Positions 1-4,086 of a stretch of 5,135 nt of DNA are shown piece after piece; position 1 is the first letter of the stretch, and the number at the start of each line of letters is the position of its first letter. The stretch comes from Bacteroidota bacterium (GTDB lineage: Bacteria > Bacteroidota > Ignavibacteria > UBA10030 > UBA8401), in the NCBI GenBank assembly GCA_030824175.1, contig JAVBYH010000131.1, positions 1 to 5,135 of the forward strand, written 5' to 3'. The notes beneath the pieces are model-generated. The model saw only the letters and a program-made list of their open reading frames with translations. It ran no database searches and had not been told where the DNA came from. Made by a program: the position numbers and the translations under genes.

Positions 1-713
1 TGTTCCCGCACGTTCTCGGCCGATGCATCCGCAGCCGTTTGTTTTTCGTCGAGATGTTTTGCCTTCGCCCTGTCCGCCGCGGGGGCGATGCGTTTCGCGA
101 TGGCGCCGATGTTCGGCGGCACATCGCCTCCGGCGATCGTCGCCTTCACCGCTCCGCAGTGCGTATGGCCGAGCACGACGAGGAGCTTCGCATGGAGATG
201 TTCCGCAGCATACTCGATACTGCCGAGCGTCACCGAATCCGCCACATTGCCCGCGTCGCGTACGATGAACAGCTGCCCGAGCGTTTCGTCGAAGAGGAGT
301 TCGGGCGCAACGCGAGAATCCGAACAGGCAAGGATGATCGCGTACGGCTTCTGGCCGGCGACGAGTTCCTCACGCTGCTTGCCGAAGTTTTTCGCGGAGA
401 GTTTTCCGCTGACGAATCTCATATTCCCCTGTTTGAGGCGGTCGATGTATTCCTCGGTCTCGGCTTCGTTGCGGCCGCCGGTCTGGGCTCTATGCCCCGT
501 CTTCACCGACTCACCCTTTTCATCGGCCATGGCATTGATCTTCGCCATCAGCATCGCCTTGTCCATCTTCCGTTCGATCGATTCTTTTTCTATCTGCTGC
601 TTCAGGTCGGTGCCGAGCTTTTGGATCATGTCCATGATCTTTTTTGTATCATCGCAATAAGCGGAGGAGGACGAGAGTGTCAGAACGGCGAGTGCAATCA
701 GGATTCTTTTCAT
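1..713 (-). CDS. Exported beta-class carbonic anhydrase, C-terminus cut by window edge
   Basis: The product should interconvert CO2 and bicarbonate with a zinc ion, in the periplasm. Reading leftward from the ATG at 713-711 gives 237 residues with no stop before the window edge. Residues 1-20 look like a signal peptide: MKR, a hydrophobic core ILIALAVLTL, then SSSSAYC. Cleavage by signal peptidase I near residues 18-20 is plausible; Cys20 sits in a poor lipobox (SAYC). Residues 21-68 are rich in Lys, Glu, Met and Gln and look helical. The enzyme domain starts near residue 86 with the usual EYIDRLKQGNMRF helix. It contains the CSDSR motif (Cys130 zinc ligand, Asp132-Arg134 dyad) and GHTHCGAV (His183 and Cys186 zinc ligands). 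These motifs are diagnostic of beta carbonic anhydrases. The chain ends at ...SAENVRE, so by comparison with the family roughly 40-50 residues lie outside the window. Upstream there is only a weak GGAAA ribosome site. The gene is divergent from the operon at 978. Confidence 0.95.
   Translation of the reverse strand, partial: MKRILIALAVLTLSSSSAYCDDTKKIMDMIQKLGTDLKQQIEKESIERKMDKAMLMAKINAMADEKGESVKTGHRAQTGGRNEAETEEYIDRLKQGNMRFVSGKLSAKNFGKQREELVAGQKPYAIILACSDSRVAPELLFDETLGQLFIVRDAGNVADSVTLGSIEYAAEHLHAKLLVVLGHTHCGAVKATIAGGDVPPNIGAIAKRIAPAADRAKAKHLDEKQTAADASAENVRE
654..713 (-). other. Signal peptide coding segment of the carbonic anhydrase
   Basis: The first 20 codons encode a basic start (MKR), about ten hydrophobic residues, and a small polar stretch ending A-Y-C before Asp-Asp. 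This fits Sec export. The exact cleavage point is uncertain: after Cys20 obeys a loose -3/-1 rule, and Ala18 is an alternative. A lipoprotein is less likely because the residue before Cys20 is Tyr. Confidence 0.75.
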
Positions 714-797
714 GTGGTTTCCAGTCGTATGATGTCTTGAAGCAAGATGCAATAAATACGCCAAACTATGCGGGAGAGTGCACCCCAAAACCCTTAA

Positions 798-809
798 ATT
801 CAATTGAAT
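798..809. repeat. 12-bp perfect palindrome ATTCAATTGAAT
   Basis: The two 6-base halves ATTCAA and TTGAAT are exact reverse complements with no spacer. The site lies 85 nt upstream of the carbonic anhydrase start and about 110 nt upstream of the rightward promoter. It could be an operator for either direction, but no regulator gene is present in the window to support this. A chance AT-rich palindrome is possible. Confidence 0.35.
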
Positions 810-810
810 A

Positions 811-863
811 AACGGATGTTGGGCTTGTTTCGGATGCACGTTGGGTGAACGGGATCATCCGTT
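811..863. repeat. Spaced 8-bp inverted repeat
   Basis: AACGGATG at 811-818 is the exact reverse complement of CATCCGTT at 856-863, with 37 nt between the arms. The enclosed stretch also repeats CGGATG (831-836) and GTTGGG. As an RNA hairpin the loop would be large, so a paired protein-binding site is the more natural reading. The biological meaning is uncertain. Confidence 0.3.
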
Positions 864-881
864 GTGGCTCTATTCAGCCAC
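864..881. repeat. Small hairpin, 6-bp stem and 6-nt loop
   Basis: GTGGCT at 864-869 pairs perfectly with AGCCAC at 876-881 across the loop CTATTC. There is no run of T on either side, so it does not look like an intrinsic terminator. It lies upstream of the rightward promoter and would not be in that transcript. Confidence 0.25.
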
Positions 882-922
882 CGTGCTACTATTCTCCGCT
901 CTGCCCGTATTTCGGCGGCCCC

Positions 923-954
923 TTTGCGTTTATTATAGAATTATTTTACATTTG
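923..954 (+). promoter_or_regulatory. Bacteroidota-type promoter (-33 TTTG / -7 TAnnTTTG)
   Basis: TTTG at 923-926 is followed after exactly 20 nt by TACATTTG at 947-954, a full match to the TAnnTTTG -7 element known for the Bacteroidota primary sigma factor. The spacing is within the published range as I recall it. Transcription would begin near 957-961, giving a leader of about 17-21 nt that consists mostly of the ribosome binding site. The match supports both the start at 978 and the phylum assignment. An E. coli-type reading (TATTAT at 931-936) has no good -35 partner. Confidence 0.65.
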
Positions 955-965
955 CTACACTTCAA

Positions 966-973
966 GAAGGAGG
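966..973 (+). promoter_or_regulatory. Strong Shine-Dalgarno site for the gene at 978
   Basis: GAAGGAGG, an extended complement of the 16S rRNA 3' end, lies 4 nt before the ATG. It fixes the start of the DUF3788-type protein. It is notable because Bacteroidia usually make little use of such sites. Confidence 0.8.
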
Positions 974-977
974 GATC

Positions 978-1400
978 ATGGAGACACGCTGTTTATGCGA
1001 TAAGGATATTTATCCGGCCGATGATGTCGTGGCTCACTTTCTCGGCAGGGCGAAGCCGGCATGGGATGCGTTCGGAGACATGGTGAAGAATGACTATCCG
1101 TCGCTCACGGCCGAGTGGAGATACTATAATGACGGCAAGAGCTGGCTCTGCAAGGTGACGCAGAAGAAAAAGACCTTCTGTTGGATTAGCGTGCACGAGA
1201 ATCATTTTAAGACGACGTTCTACTTCGGCGACAAGGCGGACGACGTCATCATGCACAGCGCCGTCGGCGATGAGGTGAAGGCGCAATGGCGGGACAACAA
1301 AAAGATCGGTGCCATCAAACCGATCACGCTGACAATAAAAAAGAAGGCCGATGTAAAATCCATACAATCCCTGATCGAGATCAAAGCCCTGATAAAATAA
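978..1400 (+). CDS. DUF3788-type protein, 140 aa, function unknown
   Basis: This small, soluble, lysine-rich protein has no signal peptide or membrane segment and should be cytoplasmic. I recognise it as resembling the DUF3788 family, which is about this length, from blocks at residues 46-60 (EWRYYNDGKSWLCKV), 66-72 (TFCWISV), 77-84 (FKTTFYFG) and 111-118 (GAIKPITL), and a C-terminal LIEIK. The alternating pattern suggests a beta-sheet core with flanking helices. No catalytic residues can be named and the family has no established function that I know of. The start is set by the strong GAAGGAGG site and the promoter immediately upstream. It is the first gene of the four-gene unit; the next gene begins 20 nt after its stop. 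The family assignment is from memory and should be confirmed with a profile search. Confidence 0.85.
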   Translation: METRCLCDKDIYPADDVVAHFLGRAKPAWDAFGDMVKNDYPSLTAEWRYYNDGKSWLCKVTQKKKTFCWISVHENHFKTTFYFGDKADDVIMHSAVGDEVKAQWRDNKKIGAIKPITLTIKKKADVKSIQSLIEIKALIK

Positions 1401-1420
1401 CCTGACACCGAAAGCGTACA

Positions 1421-1954
1421 ATGGGAGATCGGATACGAACAAGCGAGGAGACCACAACGGGGCTCGTGCTGAGAACCATGGTGCCGGCGGACTGGACGTA
1501 TGTCGCCGACATTTACCGGCAGGGCATCGAAACGGGCAACGCCACGTTCCAGGAGACGATCCCGTCGTGGGAAGAATGGGATGCCGGAAAGATCAACGCG
1601 TGCAGGATCGTCGCCGCGATGGACGGGACGATCGCGGGATGGGCCGCGCTCTCGCCCGTGTCGGGAAGATGCGTGTATGCCGGAGTGGCTGAGGTGAGCG
1701 TCTATGTTTCGAACGCTCAGAGGGGCCGGAAGATCGGCACGCGGCTGCTCGAACGTCTCATCGCCGAAAGCGAACAGGAGGGATTCTGGATGCTGCAGGC
1801 CGGCATCTTCCCTGAAAACACGCCGAGCCTGAAGATCCACGAGGCCCTCGGATTTCGGCGTGTTGGGAGAAGGGAAAAGATTGGGAAGCAGAACGGGAGG
1901 TGGAGAGACATCCTTCTGCTTGAACGCAGAAGCCGAAGTGTCGGAGTCGAGTAA
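1421..1954 (+). CDS. GNAT N-acetyltransferase, phosphinothricin acetyltransferase-like
   Basis: The product should transfer an acetyl group from acetyl-CoA to an amine, in the cytoplasm. The GNAT fold starts at residue 15 (LVLRTMVPADWTYVADIYRQ). The segment GIETGNATFQETIPSWEEW (35-53) matches the substrate-side region of the phosphinothricin/methionine-sulfone acetyltransferase group. Motif A is VSVYVSNAQRGRKIGTRLLERLI (92-114) with the CoA loop RGRKIG at 101-106; Lys104 stands where many relatives have Gly. Motif B is ENTPSLKIHEALGF (131-144). The length of 177 residues is usual for the group, allowing for about 14 extra N-terminal residues. The start is not certain: no good ribosome site precedes 1421, and GTG at 1466 or ATG at 1478 would give a chain that begins at the domain. 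It lies 20 nt after the previous stop, so it is probably co-transcribed. The actual substrate cannot be told from sequence; herbicide resistance should not be assumed. Confidence 0.9.
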   Translation: MGDRIRTSEETTTGLVLRTMVPADWTYVADIYRQGIETGNATFQETIPSWEEWDAGKINACRIVAAMDGTIAGWAALSPVSGRCVYAGVAEVSVYVSNAQRGRKIGTRLLERLIAESEQEGFWMLQAGIFPENTPSLKIHEALGFRRVGRREKIGKQNGRWRDILLLERRSRSVGVE

Positions 1955-1992
1955 ATCGGCTGCCGTTGAACGATGGACGCCCACACAGACCT

Positions 1993-1999
1993 GAGGGGA
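1993..1999 (+). promoter_or_regulatory. Ribosome binding site deciding the start at 2009
   Basis: GAGGGGA lies 9 nt before the ATG at 2009. The in-frame ATG at 1973 has no such site, and the 12 residues it would add (MDAHTDLRGHVP) are polar and would sit before the first membrane helix. The later start is therefore preferred. Confidence 0.6.
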
Positions 2000-2008
2000 C
2001 ATGTACCC

Positions 2009-2530
2009 ATGCACACGCCATACATCATCCTTGCCATTCTTTTTATCGCATCGCTTGTTATCCGCACAGGATATGAACAGCTGAAGGATGCGGGAAAGAT
2101 CGATCCGGAAAACAAGCGCGTGTTCGCCTTCATCTTCTGCGTCATGTGCGTTCTCTGGGTGTCCTGGTTTCAGCTCTGCACGCTCGACCCGATCTTACTG
2201 AATCTGCCTTCGGCGGTTCGATGGGCCGGCCTTGCGATGTTTGTGGGGGGGATGATGCTTGCACTGGGTGCCTTGTTTCAACTCAGGGGCCTTGAGAACA
2301 TCGACCACCTCGTTACATCCGGATTGTTTGCGCGGCTTCGTCATCCGATGTACACCGGCTTCATGCTGTGGATAGCGGGATGGAGTGTGTTTCATGATGC
2401 GGTGCTGAGCCTCCTCATCGGTCTGGCGGGGATCGCGAATATCCTGTATTGGAGACGCCTGGAGGAGAATAGATTGTTGGCGAGGTACGGCGAAACGTAC
2501 CGGCGCTATTCACAGGGAACATGGTTCTAA
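2009..2530 (+). CDS. Isoprenylcysteine carboxyl methyltransferase-like integral membrane protein
   Basis: This 173-residue inner-membrane protein resembles the ICMT / phospholipid methyltransferase superfamily, which moves methyl groups from S-adenosylmethionine to lipid or lipid-like acceptors. Hydrophobic segments lie at about residues 3-19, 37-55, 69-91 and 117-147. The signature region is LVTSGLFARLRHPMYTGFML (101-120), where the RHPMYTG core belongs to the SAM-binding part of the family. It is followed after the last membrane segment by the conserved-type tail WRRLEENRLLARYGETYRRY (148-167), with an acidic pair at 152-153. Bacteria lack classical prenylated CaaX proteins in general, so the substrate is unknown; many bacterial members carry only this generic label. 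ATG 2009 is chosen over 1973 because of the GAGGGGA site. The gene follows the acetyltransferase by 54 nt and precedes the HEAT gene by 16 nt. A run of seven G occurs within it (2245-2251). Confidence 0.85.
   Translation: MHTPYIILAILFIASLVIRTGYEQLKDAGKIDPENKRVFAFIFCVMCVLWVSWFQLCTLDPILLNLPSAVRWAGLAMFVGGMMLALGALFQLRGLENIDHLVTSGLFARLRHPMYTGFMLWIAGWSVFHDAVLSLLIGLAGIANILYWRRLEENRLLARYGETYRRYSQGTWF
2245..2251 (+). repeat. Seven-G homopolymer inside the methyltransferase-like gene
   Basis: The run encodes part of MFVGGMM in the third membrane segment. The frame is open and family-like on both sides, so the sequence as given is the intact form. Runs of this length can slip during replication or sequencing, but seven is short for classic phase variation. 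Confidence 0.4.
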
Positions 2531-2546
2531 GGATCATAAGGAACGC

Positions 2547-3263
2547 ATGAAAAGCACCGCGGCGCAGCGTGAAGCAAGGGGATATGCAACAGAAAGAGCC
2601 GTCAACGGATGCCGACACGCGTCGACCGAGGACATCCATGCGCTCCTTCGTCACAGCGATGCGGTGCAACGAACCATCGCCGCCGTCCTCATCGGTGAGC
2701 GGAAAGACGATGATGCGCTGCCCATGCTGTGCGCCGCCCTGCAGACCGAAACAAAATTGTACACGAAGTTGGCACTGTGCCGCGCGATCGGACAATTCGG
2801 CGCCGCCGCGCTGCCCCTCCTCCTTCCGCTTCTGGGCCGCATCGGCGGGAACCAGCATACGGCGGTCCGTGCGATCGATCTGAAGAAACGATCGTTCCCG
2901 CTTCCGCGCGATATCGTTTCGAGGATCATCATACGCATCGGGCCCGCGGCGCTTCCCTCGCTCGAGTTCATCGTCGAACACGGATCGCGCGAACAGATGC
3001 TCGAGGCGATCGATGCCATCGGCCACATCGCGTTCACGCGAAGCAATTATCGGAGCGAGGCCGTGCTCATGCGATTGTACGCCTCGTCTGCCGACGATAT
3101 GACGAGATGGAAGGTCATCCGCGCATTCCAGTCTTTCGTGAGCGCCGACGTCGAATCGGTGTTGAGAGCCGTTCTCGCCGCCGGCGGCAATGAGATCCTG
3201 GAAGCGGAGGCGCGTCGAAGCCTCGACCGGCTGAAACGACGACGAACCGGCGAACTATTTTGA
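2547..3263 (+). CDS. HEAT-repeat protein, 238 aa
   Basis: The protein is built from paired helices typical of HEAT repeats, which form curved scaffolds for protein binding. Approximate repeats are at residues 27-51, 54-86, 87-98, 117-146, 149-179, 184-212 and 215-230. Recognisable pieces include DALPMLCAALQTETKLYTKLALCRAIGQFG, read in two overlapping helices (56-85), then GNQH (101-104), PLPRDIVSRIIIRIGPAALPSLE (118-140), EAIDAIGHIAF (153-163) and WKVIRAFQSF (188-197). The NQH and PLPRDI elements interrupt the plain HEAT pattern and remind me of a conserved family of uncharacterised bacterial proteins, recalled from memory only. There is no signal peptide or membrane helix, so it is predicted to be cytoplasmic, and no enzymatic motif is seen. 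AAGGA at 2538-2542 precedes the ATG by 4 nt. It is the last gene of the unit, 16 nt after the methyltransferase-like gene. A partner protein is likely, but it cannot be identified here. Confidence 0.85.
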   Translation: MKSTAAQREARGYATERAVNGCRHASTEDIHALLRHSDAVQRTIAAVLIGERKDDDALPMLCAALQTETKLYTKLALCRAIGQFGAAALPLLLPLLGRIGGNQHTAVRAIDLKKRSFPLPRDIVSRIIIRIGPAALPSLEFIVEHGSREQMLEAIDAIGHIAFTRSNYRSEAVLMRLYASSADDMTRWKVIRAFQSFVSADVESVLRAVLAAGGNEILEAEARRSLDRLKRRRTGELF

Positions 3264-3318
3264 TTTTTCTCCTGTTTTTGAATGAGACTCGATCAACGAC
3301 AGACATCGACGGCACTGC

Positions 3319-3350
3319 CGCGATGTTCGGACGGTTCTTAAGAACACGCG
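3319..3350 (+). promoter_or_regulatory. Hairpin with embedded 12-bp palindrome upstream of the TerB-like gene
   Basis: CGCG(a)TGTTC at 3319-3328 can pair with GAACACGCG at 3342-3350: nine base pairs with one bulged A and a 13-nt loop. A competing structure is the perfect palindrome GTTCTTAAGAAC at 3334-3345. No T run follows, so it is not a normal intrinsic terminator. It sits 24 nt before the start codon and could be an operator or a leader structure. The two structures share bases and cannot form together. Confidence 0.4.
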
Positions 3351-3363
3351 CAATCTCACAGAT

Positions 3364-3372
3364 AGGGTGGGG
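3364..3372 (+). promoter_or_regulatory. Purine-rich ribosome binding site for the gene at 3375
   Basis: AGGGTGGGG ends 2 nt before the ATG; its AGGG part is 7 nt away, a normal spacing. It is imperfect but supports the start at 3375. Confidence 0.5.
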
Positions 3373-3374
3373 AA

Positions 3375-3794
3375 ATGGATATCTCGATACTGGACGGAAC
3401 GAATTACTTCAAGGGACTGCTGCTGCTCATCAGGAAGGACCGTAAGGTCTCCGATCCCGAAGTGCAGTTGATGATGCGCATCGGGAAGACCCTGGGCTTC
3501 GAGCGTGAGTTCTGCGAGAATGCGATCACCGAGATACTTGAAAACGAACATATCGTCGATGCGCCTCCCGAATTTTCGTCGGAGGGGATCGCGAAGAAGT
3601 TCATTAAGGATGGACTGGGGATCGCGTTGTCTGATGAGGAATACCATTCAGCGGAGGAGGAGTGGCTGCTGTCTGTCGCCAGGGTGAACGGCCTGGATCC
3701 CGAATGGTTTCGTGAAGAAAGTTCCGGGGCGGCGGAGCGGAAACATCTGCCTGTCCGGATGGAAGTCGACGACCTGACGCTCACGTATTCCTGA
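3375..3794 (+). CDS. Small acidic helical protein, TerB-like
   Basis: This 139-residue protein has no signal peptide or membrane helix and is predicted to be cytoplasmic. It is almost wholly helical and acidic through residue 112, followed by a short looser tail (113-139). It resembles the TerB / tellurite-resistance fold: two related halves each with an acidic turn before a helix, KDRKVSDPEV at 21-30 and LSDEEYHSAEEEW at 85-97, where Asp and Glu side chains could bind a metal ion. Other clear blocks are YFKGLLLLIRKD (11-22), MRIGKTLGFEREFCENAI (34-51) and PPEFSSEGIAKKFIKDGLGIAL (64-85, read as two parts). TerB domains occur in many settings, and a single one does not imply tellurite resistance; no ter operon partners are present. 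The gene is preceded by a hairpin and ends 10 nt from the stop of the convergent secreted protein. The family call is from pattern and memory. Confidence 0.8.
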   Translation: MDISILDGTNYFKGLLLLIRKDRKVSDPEVQLMMRIGKTLGFEREFCENAITEILENEHIVDAPPEFSSEGIAKKFIKDGLGIALSDEEYHSAEEEWLLSVARVNGLDPEWFREESSGAAERKHLPVRMEVDDLTLTYS

Positions 3795-3804
3795 GCGCCC
3801 GTCC

Positions 3805-4086
3805 TTATTTCATCAGCATCATCTTCCGCATGTGCGTGAAGCGACGCGCAGGATCCGTCGTGCTCGCCGCTTCCATGCGGCAGAGATACATCCCCGAGGC
3901 TGCACGGGCATTCCACTCGACTGTCTTCCACCCCGATGTGAGCACCCCCTCTGCAAGGACCGCGACGACGCGTCCGAGAACGTCGATGACCTGCACGTTC
4001 ACGCGGCTCTCTTCCGGCAACGTGAAGCGGATCGTCGTGGACGGGTTGAACGGATTTGGAAAGTTCTGGTCGAGCGTGTATGCGGC
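3805..4086 (-). other. T9SS type A sorting domain coding segment
   Basis: The segment runs from about AYTLDQNFPNPFNPST (the FPNPFNPST core is encoded at 4036-4062) to the terminal Lys. It has the family order: FPNPFNPST strand, TLPEESRVNVQVIDVLGRVV, an LTSGWKTVEWNA strand, SGMYLCRMEA, a short insert (ASTTDPARRFTH), and a basic RKMMLMK end. This is one of the best-supported motifs in the window and the main basis for the phylum-level placement. Confidence 0.93.

Larger units (their letters stand above)
714..977. other. Divergent intergenic region (264 nt)
   Basis: This stretch separates the leftward carbonic anhydrase from the rightward four-gene unit and is more AT-rich than the flanking genes. 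I find no credible coding frame in it. It holds a 12-bp perfect palindrome (798-809), an 8-bp inverted repeat (AACGGATG at 811-818, CATCCGTT at 856-863), a 6-bp hairpin (GTGGCT 864-869, AGCCAC 876-881) and the rightward promoter (923-954). No convincing leftward promoter for the carbonic anhydrase was found. The nearest candidate on the minus strand is TTTG, 17 nt, TAGTTTG, which lacks one spacer base of the Bacteroidota -7 element. Confidence 0.7.
3264..3374. other. Gap between the HEAT gene and the TerB-like gene
   Basis: These 111 nt hold a T-rich stretch right after the HEAT stop (3264-3280) without a preceding hairpin, then a hairpin and palindrome at 3319-3350, then the ribosome site at 3364-3372. 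I find no full TAnnTTTG promoter; TGTTTTTG at 3273-3280 misses one base and has no -33 partner. Whether the TerB-like gene reads through from upstream or has its own promoter is undecided. Confidence 0.5.

Noticed and set aside
39..740. Long plus-strand open frame of 233 codons over the carbonic anhydrase
   Set aside because: It is the antisense of a gene with diagnostic CSDSR and GHTHC motifs; its translation has no recognisable domain and no ribosome site.
841..1086. Short plus-strand frame crossing the promoter
   Set aside because: It overlaps the well-supported start at 978 in another frame and includes the promoter and ribosome site as coding sequence; no convincing ribosome site of its own.
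1973..2008. Longer start for the methyltransferase-like protein
   Set aside because: The 12 added residues are polar and unsupported by a ribosome site, whereas GAGGGGA stands at proper distance before 2009.
1220..2014. Minus-strand open frame of 264 codons
   Set aside because: It runs antisense through two genes with clear family motifs and spans their junction; the translation is low in recognisable content.
2415..3046. Minus-strand frames opposite the HEAT gene
   Set aside because: GC-rich shadow frames; the plus frame shows regular helical repeats and an operon position.
3264..3290. T-rich stretch after the HEAT gene as an intrinsic terminator
   Set aside because: No GC-rich inverted repeat precedes the T runs, so the structural part of a terminator is missing.
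3404..3931. Minus-strand frame of 175 codons overlapping both the TerB-like gene and the end of the T9SS protein
   Set aside because: It crosses two better-supported genes in another frame, and its Ser-rich translation is typical of a shadow.
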